Source: an uncultured Thermomicrobiales bacterium (GTDB lineage Bacteria > Chloroflexota > Chloroflexia > Thermomicrobiales > UBA6265). Taken from it: 60,512 nt of DNA. How positions within the stretch are numbered: position 1 is the first letter of the stretch; each line of letters starts with the position of its first letter. Position numbers and translations under genes: made by a program. The notes below the pieces were generated by a model that worked only from the letters and a program-made list of their open reading frames with translations, searched no databases and had not been told where the DNA came from. The stretch is from the NCBI GenBank assembly GCA_902806345.1, contig CADCWF010000300.1:1-60512 (forward strand). Reading direction: 5' to 3'. Below are positions 26,541 to 35,433 of the stretch, piece by piece.

Positions 26541-28112
26541 GTGCGGAACGATGCGGCGCCCGCGGTGGCGATGCCCCGGGTAGCGGCGATCGAGCGAGGT
26601 CGGCGCCGGGTCGTCGATCGTGAAGCCTCGGCGGCGTGGGCACCCTGGTTGTGCGCCGCGGCGGCGCTACTCGCGGTCGGCGCCTTCTGGCTGGTGCGCC
26701 TGGCGCTCATCGACGACGCCTACATCACCCTCTCCTATGCCCGCAACCTGGCGACCAGCCTCCACTGGGGTCTGATCCCGACCGAACCGGCGAACTCGGC
26801 CACCTCCCCGCTCAACGTCGTGCTGCTGGGTGCGGCCACCGCGCTGCTGCGTCCCCTCGCCGGGGTCCAGCCCGTCTGGGGTCTGGGGATCGTCTTCGGC
26901 GGCTCGGCGGTCGCGATGGCCTGGTGGTGGAGCCGGGTCGCGACCGCCCTCCGGCTGCCGCCGCTGGCGCCGGCGCTCGGGGTGGGGCTGGTGCTCCTGA
27001 ACCCCTTCGTGCTCTCGGCGACCGGCCTGGAGGTGCTCCTGATCCCGGCCGTGCTGGTCGGGATGCTGGCGGCGGCGGTGCGAGACCGCCCCGTCGCCTT
27101 CGGGGTGCTCTCGGGGCTCGCCGTGCTGACCCGGCTCGATCTCGTCGTCTTCGTGCTGCCGCTGGCGCTGGCCAGCACCGGGGTGCGGCGCCGGCTGCCC
27201 GTCGCGGTGGCTGCGGCGGCGGCGGTGGCGCTGCCGTGGTTCGCCTGGAGTTGGTGGCACTTCGGCTCCGCCATCCCCGACACCTTCGTGATCAAGACGC
27301 TCCAGCGGTCGTTCGGCTCGTGGACGTTCGGCAACGGCCTGGGGCTCTACTTCGAGCGCGATCCCCTGGCGACGGCGGTGACCGTCGTGCCGGCGGTGCT
27401 CGGGTTGGTTGCGGCGGTCGCCTGGATGAGTGCCAGACTCCTCCGGCGTGCGGTCCGGACGGACCTGCTGCCGGTCGTCGCGCTCGGGGCGGCCGGGGCG
27501 GGCTACTTCCTGGTCTACGCGCTGCTCGGGGTGCCGCCGTACCAGTGGTACTACGTGCCGAGCTTCGCGGCCCTGACGATCTGCCTCTGCGCCCTCCTTG
27601 GGGCCGGCGTGGGCGCCGGCCGAGGCGTCCGCTTCGGCGTCGCCCTCCCCGGACTTGCCCTCGCTGGAGTCCTGGTGGCGGGGAACGTGGTGGCCGACGT
27701 GCGTGCTGGCGTTCCCTGGCGGGTGCCGGTCATCTTCGGCAACTGGGCCACGCCCGCCGACTACGCCCGTGCCGGCCGGGAGCTGGGCGAGCGGATTGGT
27801 GCCGAGACGGTGATCGCCCCGCCGGAAATCGGAACCCTCGCCTACTTCTGCCGATGCTCGATCGTTGACCCGTTTGCCGACCGTGGTCGCGTCGTGCCGC
27901 TGATCGAGGAACGGATCGCCGGCGCGGGACCGGTTACGGGAGCCCTGCTGAAGGCGAACTACCTTTTGCTGGACCGCGATCAGGAGCCGCGCCCCGCGCG
28001 CTACGAGTTGCTCTTCGAGCGGGGGCCGGTGACGGAGCCCGATCAGTGGCAGACATGGTCGCCGGCGACCGGGACCGGGCACCTGCGGTTGGTCGAACTC
28101 CCGGAGGAGTGA
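26541..28112 (+). CDS. GT-C-type membrane glycosyltransferase, paralogue of the 21382-22953 gene
   Basis: 523 aa, same length as its paralogue. Matching blocks: LALIDDAYITLSYARNL, PANSATSPLNVVLLGAA, LGVPPYQWYYVPSF and late APPEIGTLAYFC. About 10-12 membrane segments; acidic D-D motif in the first loop. GTG at 26541 with a GGGTGGG stretch before it; an ATG at 26571 is an alternative. Transcribed divergently from the operon that contains its paralogue, suggesting duplication and separate control. Donor and acceptor unknown. Confidence 0.8.
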   Translation: MRNDAAPAVAMPRVAAIERGRRRVVDREASAAWAPWLCAAAALLAVGAFWLVRLALIDDAYITLSYARNLATSLHWGLIPTEPANSATSPLNVVLLGAATALLRPLAGVQPVWGLGIVFGGSAVAMAWWWSRVATALRLPPLAPALGVGLVLLNPFVLSATGLEVLLIPAVLVGMLAAAVRDRPVAFGVLSGLAVLTRLDLVVFVLPLALASTGVRRRLPVAVAAAAAVALPWFAWSWWHFGSAIPDTFVIKTLQRSFGSWTFGNGLGLYFERDPLATAVTVVPAVLGLVAAVAWMSARLLRRAVRTDLLPVVALGAAGAGYFLVYALLGVPPYQWYYVPSFAALTICLCALLGAGVGAGRGVRFGVALPGLALAGVLVAGNVVADVRAGVPWRVPVIFGNWATPADYARAGRELGERIGAETVIAPPEIGTLAYFCRCSIVDPFADRGRVVPLIEERIAGAGPVTGALLKANYLLLDRDQEPRPARYELLFERGPVTEPDQWQTWSPATGTGHLRLVELPEE

Positions 28113-28160
28113 CCCCGGGTCGGCCGAGCTGCCACGGTCGTGAGCGGGGAGACCGACCGG

Positions 28161-28652
28161 TCAGACGAGCCAGGAGCGCGCCCGCCCCCACTCTTCCAGC
28201 GCCCGCACCTGGGCGGCGGCCTCGACCGCGCCGGGGCAGATGCCGCGGAGGCGGGCGATGGCCGCGGCCGGGGCGAGCCCGTCGCGGATCATCCAGGCTG
28301 CCAGCACGCTGCCGGTCCGGCCCTGGCCGGCGAGGCAGTGGACGGCGACGGCCTGTCTCCGGCCGCGGTGCTCGTCGATGAACCGCAGCGCCAGACCCAG
28401 CTGCTCCGGCGACGGCGGGTGGAAGTCCGGCACCGGCAGGTGGAGGATGTCCAGGTCGTGGCCGTGCCGGGCCAGGGTCTCGGCTGGCAGCGGCGATTCG
28501 GTGAGCGAGAGGAGGGCACCGATGCCTTGGCCGCGGAGTTCGGCGAGGTCGGTCGCGACCTCCTCATCGCCCGCGGTGTGGCGTCCAGGGCGGGCACCGG
28601 GGCGGGAGCAGCCGGCGAGGATGCCGGGTTCGAGCCAGTAGAAGCGGATCAT
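28161..28652 (-). CDS. Dual-specificity / protein-tyrosine phosphatase-like protein
   Basis: 163 aa. The P-loop HCLAGQGRTG has nucleophile C106 and R112 (Cx5R), and VPDFHPPS contains the general acid D76. Architecture is that of small bacterial/archaeal DSPs. ATG 28652 follows GGGAGTG; an upstream in-frame start adds 14 non-conserved residues. Substrate may be a phosphoprotein, phosphoinositide or RNA end; the sequence does not decide. Confidence 0.85.
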   Translation of the reverse strand: MIRFYWLEPGILAGCSRPGARPGRHTAGDEEVATDLAELRGQGIGALLSLTESPLPAETLARHGHDLDILHLPVPDFHPPSPEQLGLALRFIDEHRGRRQAVAVHCLAGQGRTGSVLAAWMIRDGLAPAAAIARLRGICPGAVEAAAQVRALEEWGRARSWLV

Positions 28653-28889
28653 TGGGGGCACTCCCGGGGAGCGAGACGGAACTCCGCCAAGCATCGCGCC
28701 GACGGGTAGGCCGCGCCACCGCCCGTCCCGGTAGGCGGTCCCGACCCGATCGGCCGGGTCGGGTGGGCGGACCGCCGGCGGTTGCTCCGGTCGCGGCGGC
28801 GGGAGCGGCCACGGCCCCGGACGTGCGGAGGCACGATGACTGACGGGCGCTCACGGGGGCGCCGGGTCGATCCAGGGAGAACGCGCGCG

Positions 28890-29417
28890 ATGACGAACAC
28901 GAGCCCGATCACCAGCGCCGGACGCCGCCCTACGGCCCGGATGTTCCCCACCCACAACGACCTGCCGGCGGAGGTGCGGTCGGCGATGACCGGGCTTTGC
29001 AACGCCCAGTTGGCCGACACCACCGACCTCTACACCCAGGTCAAGCAGTCCCACTGGAACGTCAAGGGGCGCGACTTCTTCCAGCTGCACGAGCTGTTCG
29101 ACGACCTCGCGGCCCGCCTGCTGGAGCACGCCGACCTGATCGCCGAGCGGGCGACCGCCATCGGCGGCAAGGCCCAGGGCACGGCCCGGATGGCCGTCGC
29201 CAACACGCGCCTACCGGAACTTCCCGACGACATCGACGAGGGGATGGCCTACGTCCAGGCCTTGGTCGAGCGCTACGGCGTCTACGCTGCCACCACCCGA
29301 GCGGCGATCGACGAGGCCGCCGAGGCGGGCGACCTCGACACCTCCGACCTGTTCACCCAGATCTCGCGCGAGGTGGACAAGGACCTCTGGTTCCTGGAGG
29401 CGCACTGCCAGGCGTAA
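28890..29417 (+). CDS. dps: Dps-like ferritin, DNA starvation protection protein
   Basis: Oligomeric mini-ferritin that oxidises Fe(II) with peroxide and shields DNA. 175 aa. Inter-subunit ferroxidase ligands line up with E. coli Dps: H55 (SHWNVKG), H67 and D71 (LHELFDD), D82 and E86 (ADLIAERA). An N-terminal ~20-residue basic/Ser-rich tail could bind DNA. ATG 28890; conserved FP.HNDLP follows. It ends at a large inverted repeat. Confidence 0.93.
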   Translation: MTNTSPITSAGRRPTARMFPTHNDLPAEVRSAMTGLCNAQLADTTDLYTQVKQSHWNVKGRDFFQLHELFDDLAARLLEHADLIAERATAIGGKAQGTARMAVANTRLPELPDDIDEGMAYVQALVERYGVYAATTRAAIDEAAEAGDLDTSDLFTQISREVDKDLWFLEAHCQA

Positions 29418-29494
29418 CGGGGTGATGGGGTCGTAGGGTGATGGGGTACGGCTTCTCTCCCCTACCACCCCATCACCCCATCACCCTCGTTACG
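29413..29494. terminator. Large imperfect inverted repeat, bidirectional terminator-like
   Basis: CGTAACG (29413-29419) pairs with CGTTACG (29488-29494). Inside, two copies of GGGTGATGGGGT on the left face two ACCCCATCACCC-type copies on the right, with a loop near 29450-29460. It sits exactly between the convergent dps gene and the gene ending at 29490, whose TAA lies inside the right arm. Bidirectional termination is likely; no long T tract is present. Confidence 0.65.
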
Positions 29495-31328
29495 TCCGGC
29501 GCGACGGGCGCCAAGCGGGCAGCTCCGGCAGTTCCGGCCAGAGGTCCACGCCGCGGCGACGCTGGAGACGGCCGGAGCGCTCGGCGAGGGTGAAGAAGAG
29601 CAGCCGCAGGCCCCAGGCCAGCAGCCCTAGCCCGGCGCCGACCAGCAAGACGACCGGCCACTGCAGCGGGATGGTCCGCTCGACGATCAGGCCGCCGATC
29701 GTGAACTGGCCCGGCCCGACCAGCTCAACCGCGAGCTGGTGGATGGTATTCGGCAGCCCCGATCCCAGCGGGATGTCGACATCCGCGGCTTGGAAGGCTT
29801 CGAGATCCAGCGCCAGGGGGCGTCCGTCGAGCGAGGCGGAGACCGCGCCGGCCTGACGGCTGAAGCGGAGGCGGGCACGGGCGCCGGTGCCCTCGAAGCG
29901 CACGGACAGCCGGGCGCCGGACTCGGCCGTCGTCCGGTAGGTCTCGGCCCCCAGGTGCTGGAGGTCCCAGTTGCCCTCGTAGCCGAATTGGCGGGTAGTG
30001 ACCGGGAGGAAGCCGGTCGGGGCGGTGTCCGTGCCGCCCTCGGCGGCGAACCCGCCGAGGGCGGACAGCAGGGCGGTCGGCAAGCCATCCGCGCCGAGCA
30101 GCGCCTCATCCGGCGCAACCTCCCCACCGAGGCTCGGTCCCGGGGTCAGCCCCCAGGCGAAGAGCGGCCCCATCCAGGGCCACTCGGCGCGGGCCCGCTC
30201 GATGCCGGCGACGGCGTAGGCGGCGGCGGTGGCCGGGTCGGGACCGGGAGCGGCCGAGCCAGGCGAGGCCGCGCGCCACCCGTAGTGGGTGGCCCAGACG
30301 GGCTTCCCGAAGTCCCCCGCCGCGACCGCCGCCTCCCGGAACAGGACCGCCCGTGAGAGCGACGCCGCCGTGTGGTCAACCCGGCGGTCGTAGGGGGTGC
30401 GGTCGCCGCCGGATACGCGGGCGGCGATGGCGTCGAAGAACGGCGCCCCGCCGCCGGCATAGACACCATCGAGGAAGGCCAGGTCGGCGGCGGTCTCGCC
30501 GGGGGTCGGGGCCGGGTCGAACTCGGCCAGCACCACCGTCACCGTGGGGTTGGCGGCACGGGCCGCGTTGGAGCCGAGCGCCAGCAGGCCGACGTAGGCG
30601 GCGGCGTCCGGCGCGGCGCCGCCCCAGCGGTCGGCGCGGTTAGGCAGGTCCCAGAGCTGGACGAATGGCACGGTCGAGCCGTAGCGGGCGGCGACCGTGC
30701 CCACGAAGCGCTCCCAGGTGGCCGGATCGGCCGCTGGCGCGTCGAACGCCGCGGCGGCGGCCTCCTGACGGGCCCAGGCCGGCGAGTGGTGGAGCACCGC
30801 GACGACCGCGATCCCGCGGCGGGAGAGTTCGGCGACGATCTGGTCGTACCGCTCCCAGGCGAACTGACCAGGCGCCGGCTCGATCTCGGCCCAGGCGAAG
30901 CTCTGGCGGACGTAGCGGATACCGTTGGCCTGGAGGGCGGTGGCGACCAGCGGTACCTGCTCCGGGGTGAAGCGCGTCAGGTCGACATTGGCGGCCAGGT
31001 CGCGGCTCGTGGCGTGGCGGACGATCGGTTCCTCGGCGCCCGTCTCGACGCCGCGGTGGAGGGATGTGTCGGCCAGCGCGCCGCCGAGGGCGAGCGCGAC
31101 CCCGGCGGCCGCGGCGAGCAGGGCGCGGGCGACGCGGACGCCGTCTGCCGAGCGATCGAGGCGGCCCGCCCAGGCGGCCAGGACGAGCAGCCAGGGGGGA
31201 GGACCGTTGGACGGGAGGCGCGGCACGGTTCGCCGTAACCGGGGGCGAGGCGGCCCGGCCAGGGCTGGATCGGCCGGGGGCATCGAGGGCGGGCGGCGCG
31301 GAGCGGGGGGCGGCGGCGTCGGCTGCAT
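29490..31328 (-). CDS. Membrane-anchored glycoside-hydrolase-like protein with altered active site
   Basis: 612 aa. Pro-rich cytoplasmic N-terminus, membrane segment ~66-86, a GH5/GH39-like TIM-barrel region (~115-430: RYVRQSFAWAEIEPAPGQF, VVAVLHHSPAWA, ATHYGWR), a beta-rich domain and a second membrane segment near 561-585. At the strand that normally ends in W-N-E-P-N the sequence is LWDLPN (225-230): the acid/base Glu is replaced. It may be a binding protein rather than a hydrolase. Possible role in extracellular glycan handling; no direct partner visible. Confidence 0.68.
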   Translation of the reverse strand: MQPTPPPPAPRRPPSMPPADPALAGPPRPRLRRTVPRLPSNGPPPWLLVLAAWAGRLDRSADGVRVARALLAAAAGVALALGGALADTSLHRGVETGAEEPIVRHATSRDLAANVDLTRFTPEQVPLVATALQANGIRYVRQSFAWAEIEPAPGQFAWERYDQIVAELSRRGIAVVAVLHHSPAWARQEAAAAAFDAPAADPATWERFVGTVAARYGSTVPFVQLWDLPNRADRWGGAAPDAAAYVGLLALGSNAARAANPTVTVVLAEFDPAPTPGETAADLAFLDGVYAGGGAPFFDAIAARVSGGDRTPYDRRVDHTAASLSRAVLFREAAVAAGDFGKPVWATHYGWRAASPGSAAPGPDPATAAAYAVAGIERARAEWPWMGPLFAWGLTPGPSLGGEVAPDEALLGADGLPTALLSALGGFAAEGGTDTAPTGFLPVTTRQFGYEGNWDLQHLGAETYRTTAESGARLSVRFEGTGARARLRFSRQAGAVSASLDGRPLALDLEAFQAADVDIPLGSGLPNTIHQLAVELVGPGQFTIGGLIVERTIPLQWPVVLLVGAGLGLLAWGLRLLFFTLAERSGRLQRRRGVDLWPELPELPAWRPSRRT

Positions 31329-31344
31329 CCGGAGCGCGAGGCGG

Positions 31345-32211
31345 CTAGACGGCCGCCGCTTGTCGGATCAGACCGCGCAGGGTGGTCAGATTGCGGGCGT
31401 CCTCGCCGTCGCCATCCTCCTTCTTGGGCGTCTCCAGGATGCCCGGCAGGCCGGCGAAGCGGGGGTCGTTGAGGATGGAGGCGAAGGGAGCCAGACCGAG
31501 TTCGCCTTCGCCGATCGGGGCGTGGCGGTCGACCCGGCTGCCGAGCCCCTTCTGGCTGTCGTTGAGGTGGAACGCCTTGAGGTTGGCGAGCCCGACCGTC
31601 TCGTCGAAGGTGCGCATCGTCGCCACGTAGCCCGCCTCGTCGCGCAGGTCGTAGCCGGCGGCGAAGGCGTGGCAGGTGTCGAAGCAGACGCCGACGCGCT
31701 CTTTGGCGGCGACCTGGTCGATGATCGCGGCCAACTCCTCAAACGAGCGCCCCAGGGCCGTCCCCTGGCCGGCGGTCGTCTCCAGCAGGATGACGGCCCT
31801 GCCGTCCGGCAGCTCGTCGTGGATCCGGTTGATCGCCTCGGCGACGCGGGCGATCCCCGCCTCGGGGTCGGAGGCGAGGAAGGCGCCGGGGTGGCTGACC
31901 AGGTACGGCACGCCGAGCAGGTCGCACCGCACCAGCTCGTCGGCCAGCGCCGCCCGCGACTTCTCCCACATCGCGTCGTCCGGCGAGGCAACGTTGATCA
32001 GGTAGGAGTCGTGGGCGACCAGCCGCTTCAATCCGCAGCCCTCCCAGCGGGCCCGGAACGCCTCGGCGGCGGCCGGGTCGATCGGGGCGGCCCGCCACTG
32101 CCGCTGGTTCTTGGTGAAGAGCTGGAAGGCGCTCATCTCGCAGGCGAGGGCGCGGTCGATGGCGTTGGTGTGGCCGCCGGAGATGGACATGTGGGCGCCG
32201 AGTTCGAGCAC
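31345..32211 (-). CDS. nfo: Endonuclease IV (AP endonuclease)
   Basis: Cleaves DNA at abasic sites; three-zinc TIM barrel. 288 aa. Metal-ligand blocks are present: SHPGAFL, ILLETTAGQG, CFDTCHAFAAGYD, HLNDSQKGLGSRVDRHAPIGEG and GILETPKK. GTG at 32211 gives the normal N-terminus LELGAHMSISGG, with GGAGTG upstream; the internal ATG would cut the first strand. Confidence 0.95.
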   Translation of the reverse strand: MLELGAHMSISGGHTNAIDRALACEMSAFQLFTKNQRQWRAAPIDPAAAEAFRARWEGCGLKRLVAHDSYLINVASPDDAMWEKSRAALADELVRCDLLGVPYLVSHPGAFLASDPEAGIARVAEAINRIHDELPDGRAVILLETTAGQGTALGRSFEELAAIIDQVAAKERVGVCFDTCHAFAAGYDLRDEAGYVATMRTFDETVGLANLKAFHLNDSQKGLGSRVDRHAPIGEGELGLAPFASILNDPRFAGLPGILETPKKEDGDGEDARNLTTLRGLIRQAAAV

Positions 32212-32409
32212 GGGTGGGCCACTCCGGGGGTGAACGTTCGGCCGAGGACGACGGGGACGATACCACAGCCGGGCGCGCTGGAGGCGCATCCCTCCGCCAC
32301 GCCTTGGCAGTCGCGAGCGGGCACGCGGTCTGGCCGCCACCGCGTGGTAGCATCGCCGCCGCTCCGCCCTGGCGCAGGGACGGGCGCCGAAAGGGAGCCG
32401 TCGACCCGC

Positions 32410-33183
32410 GTGAGCCGCCCAACCCAGCCGAGCCCGCCGCCGTCGCTCTCGCTCGTGGTCCCCGCTTACAACGAAGCCGGCCGGATCGCGGCCACGCTGA
32501 GCGAGGCGACCGAGTTCCTCGCGGGGCAACCGTTCGCCACCGAGCTGATCCTGGTCGATGACGGCTCGGACGACGAGACCGCCCGCGTCGCCCGGGCGGC
32601 GCTCGCCGGCCGCCCGAACGCCCGCGTCCTGGCGATCCCCCACGGCGGCAAGGCGGCGGCGGTGCGGGCCGGGATGGCCGAGGCCCGGCTGGAGCAGGTC
32701 GCCTTCTCGGACGCCGACCTGGCGACGCCCCTGGCGTCCCTGCACGACCTGCGGGCGGCGGTCGAGGCCGGCTGCGACGTGGCGATCGGCTCCCGCGAGG
32801 GCAGGGGCGCCCGCCGCATCGGCGAGCCGCTCTACCGCCACCTGATGGGGCGCGCCTTCAACGGCCTCGTCTGGGCGCTCCTGCTGCGCGGCATCCCCGA
32901 CACCCAGTGCGGCTTCAAGCTGTTCCGGCGGGAGGCGGCGCGGGCGATTCTGGCGCGGTCCCGGCTCTACCCCGGCGGGGCCTTGGTGAGCGGGCCGCGG
33001 GTGACCGCCTTCGACGTCGAGCTGCTGGTCGTCGCCCGCGCCCTCGGGCTGCGGGTCTGCCCGGTCCCCGTCGTCTGGACCTACGGCGAAGGCTCGAAGG
33101 TCCACCCGGTGAAAGATAGCTGGCACAATATGCGGGACGTCCTCCGCGTCTGGACCGACAAGAATCGAGGCCGCTACCGGTGA
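32410..33183 (+). CDS. Polyprenyl-phosphate glycosyltransferase, GT2 (dolichyl-phosphate glucosyltransferase-like)
   Basis: 257 aa, GT2 fold. N-terminal SLVVPAYNEAGRI, ELILVDDGSDDET, and the metal-binding FSDADLATP; later QCGFKLFRREAA, the typical ALG5/DPM-like signature. Likely makes a polyprenyl-phosphate hexose on the cytoplasmic face. GTG 32410 after AAAGGGAG. Overlaps metG by 4 bases (GTGA). It is 6 kb from the GT-C operon that would use similar donors. Confidence 0.87.
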   Translation: MSRPTQPSPPPSLSLVVPAYNEAGRIAATLSEATEFLAGQPFATELILVDDGSDDETARVARAALAGRPNARVLAIPHGGKAAAVRAGMAEARLEQVAFSDADLATPLASLHDLRAAVEAGCDVAIGSREGRGARRIGEPLYRHLMGRAFNGLVWALLLRGIPDTQCGFKLFRREAARAILARSRLYPGGALVSGPRVTAFDVELLVVARALGLRVCPVPVVWTYGEGSKVHPVKDSWHNMRDVLRVWTDKNRGRYR

Positions 33184-34958
33184 CCGACCCCGCCCTCCCC
33201 GCCGTCGACCCGCCGACCCCCAGCCCTGCCCGCCAACCGCAGCACGTCCTCGTCGCCGTCGCCTGGCCCTACGCCAGCGGTCCCCGCCACCTCGGCCACG
33301 CCGCCGGCGCCTACGTGCCGCCGGACATCTTCGCCCGCTACCACCGGATGGCCGGCGACAAGGTGCTGATGGTCTCCGGCTCCGACATGCACGGGACGCC
33401 GATCACCGTCGCCGCCGACAAGCGCGGCATCCCCGCCCGCGAGCTGGCCGAGGAGAACCACCGCGGGATCGCGGCCAGCTTCGAGGGGCTGGGCCTTTCC
33501 TACGACCTCTACACGACGACCCTGACGCCGACCCACTACCGCGTCACCCAAGAGTTCTTCACCCGGCTGCTGGAGCGGGGGTACCTCTTCGAGGCGACCG
33601 AGGAGGCGATGTACGACCCCGAGGCGGAGCGGTTCCTGCCGGACCGCTACGTCGAGGGGACCTGCCCCCACTGCGGCTACGGCGACGCCCGCGGCGACCA
33701 GTGCGACAACTGCGGCCGGACGCTCGACCCGATCGACCTGATCGACCCCCGCTCGAAGCTCTCCGGGGCAACGCCGACCGCGCGGGAGACGACCCACTTC
33801 TTCCTCGACCTGCCGAAGCTGCAACCGGCGCTCGAAGGGTGGGTCACCAGCGCGAGTGGCCACTGGCGGCCGGCGGTAGCCGGGTTCGTCCGGGGCTGGC
33901 TGAACGAGGGGCTGCGGGCGCGGGCGATCACCCGCGACCTCGACTGGGGCGTCCCCATCCCGCTGCCGGACCCCCGGTACGAGAGCAAGCGGATCTACGT
34001 CTGGTTCGACGCCGTCATCGGCTACCTCTCGGCCAGCGTCGAGTGGGCCGAGCGGCGGGGCGAGCCGGAGGCCTGGAAGGCGTGGTGGGAGCTGGACGAG
34101 GCCGGCAACCCGCCGGGCCGCGCCTACTACTTCATCGGCAAGGACAACGTCCCCTTCCACGCCATCATCTGGCCGGCGATGCTGATGGGCTACGGCGGCC
34201 TGGCGCTGCCCTACGACGTGCCGGCCAACGAGTTCCTGACGATCGACGGCCAGAAGCTGTCGTCGTCGCGGACCTACACCGCCCGCCTGCCCTTCCTGCC
34301 GGAGGCGCTGGAGCTGTTCGACGCCGACGCCCTCCGCTTCTTCCTGACGATCAACGCGCCGGAGAGCCGCGACACCGATTTCTCGTGGGACGAGTTCCAG
34401 CGGCGCAACAACGACGAGCTGGTCGGTACCTACGGCAACGCCGTCCACCGCCTGCTGAGCTTCCTCCAGTCGCGCTTCGGCGGGGTGGTGCCGGAGCCGG
34501 GCGAGCTGGGCGACTCGGACCGGGCGATGCTGGCCCGGATCGACGAGACGTTCGCCGAGGCGGCGGCGCTGATCGAGGCGGTTCGCCTCCGCGACGGGCT
34601 GCGCACCGTCATGGCCCTGGCCGGGGCGCTGAACAGGTACCTGGACGAGGCCGCCCCCTGGAAGTCGATCAAGACCGAGCCAGCGCGGGCGGCGACGAGC
34701 CTCTGGACGGCGCTCCAGGTGGTCTCCGCGCTGCGGGTGCTGACGGCGCCGTTCCTCCCCTTCTCGGCGGCGACCCTGCACGGCTCCCTGGGCGACGAGG
34801 GCGATGTCCACGCCCTGCCCTGGGCGCCGCGGGCGCTGCCGGCCGGCCGCGCCCTGCCGAAGCCGGCGCCGCTCTTCCGCAAGCTCGACGACGACGAGCT
34901 TGCCGGGCTGCTGGAGCGGCTGAACCCGGTGGGGGTGGAATCGGAGGAGCCGACGTAG
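33180..34958 (+). CDS. metG: Methionyl-tRNA synthetase
   Basis: Charges tRNA-Met. 592 aa. Class I signatures: HIGH as HLGH (37-40) and KMSKS as KLSSS (359-363). The Zn knuckle has two C-x2-C pairs, CPHCGYG and CDNCGRT. Ends just after the anticodon-binding domain; there is no C-terminal EMAPII-like tRNA-binding domain, so it is the MetG1 long-Zn type without dimerisation domain. Start GTG at 33180 overlaps the GT2 stop. Confidence 0.96.
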   Translation: MTDPALPAVDPPTPSPARQPQHVLVAVAWPYASGPRHLGHAAGAYVPPDIFARYHRMAGDKVLMVSGSDMHGTPITVAADKRGIPARELAEENHRGIAASFEGLGLSYDLYTTTLTPTHYRVTQEFFTRLLERGYLFEATEEAMYDPEAERFLPDRYVEGTCPHCGYGDARGDQCDNCGRTLDPIDLIDPRSKLSGATPTARETTHFFLDLPKLQPALEGWVTSASGHWRPAVAGFVRGWLNEGLRARAITRDLDWGVPIPLPDPRYESKRIYVWFDAVIGYLSASVEWAERRGEPEAWKAWWELDEAGNPPGRAYYFIGKDNVPFHAIIWPAMLMGYGGLALPYDVPANEFLTIDGQKLSSSRTYTARLPFLPEALELFDADALRFFLTINAPESRDTDFSWDEFQRRNNDELVGTYGNAVHRLLSFLQSRFGGVVPEPGELGDSDRAMLARIDETFAEAAALIEAVRLRDGLRTVMALAGALNRYLDEAAPWKSIKTEPARAATSLWTALQVVSALRVLTAPFLPFSAATLHGSLGDEGDVHALPWAPRALPAGRALPKPAPLFRKLDDDELAGLLERLNPVGVESEEPT

Positions 34959-35007
34959 AGACGAGGAGACGGGTACGTCTGCTGCCCCACGCCTCACGCC
35001 TCACCAC

Positions 35008-35427
35008 TCACGACGACGTCAGTTCGAGCTTGGCGACCGGTCGGGCGAGGATGCGCAGCAAGGCGGTTTCGTCGATGGCGCCGACCCACGTTGCGCCCGC
35101 GACCAGCACCACCCGCGGGATGGGTTGCAGAAGGTCGACCTTGACGACGGAGGCCCGGTCTAGCCGCGACTCTCCGACGGCAAGCTCGTCTTCCCAAAGG
35201 CGCCGGTTGACGGTGCCGGTCGAAAGGGGCATGACGAGGATGGTCGAGCAATCCGCATTGGTGCCCATGTCGTCGCCCTGCACGACCAGCACCGGGCGCT
35301 CACGGTGGAGCGTCCCGCGAGCAGGATCCCCGTCAACAAAGATCAGAAGGCGATCGGGGATGCGCCAGACCGGACTGGCGTAGAGCCCATAGGGTACCCT
35401 GTCGCGTGACGATTCGTCGGCTGCCAC
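35008..35427 (-). CDS. PemK/MazF-like toxin
   Basis: 139 aa. Core RPVLVVQGDDMGTNADCSTILVMPLST matches the PemK/MazF beta-barrel, with the Arg-Pro-Val-Leu-Val-Q start and Thr/Ser-x-x-x-x-P-L-S/T segment. C-terminal helix LLRILARPVAKL. Probable sequence-specific mRNase. GTG at 35427, 6 bases after the stop of the small upstream gene, giving a classic antitoxin-toxin order. Confidence 0.72.
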   Translation of the reverse strand: MAADESSRDRVPYGLYASPVWRIPDRLLIFVDGDPARGTLHRERPVLVVQGDDMGTNADCSTILVMPLSTGTVNRRLWEDELAVGESRLDRASVVKVDLLQPIPRVVLVAGATWVGAIDETALLRILARPVAKLELTSS

Positions 35428-35433
35428 CGCCGA

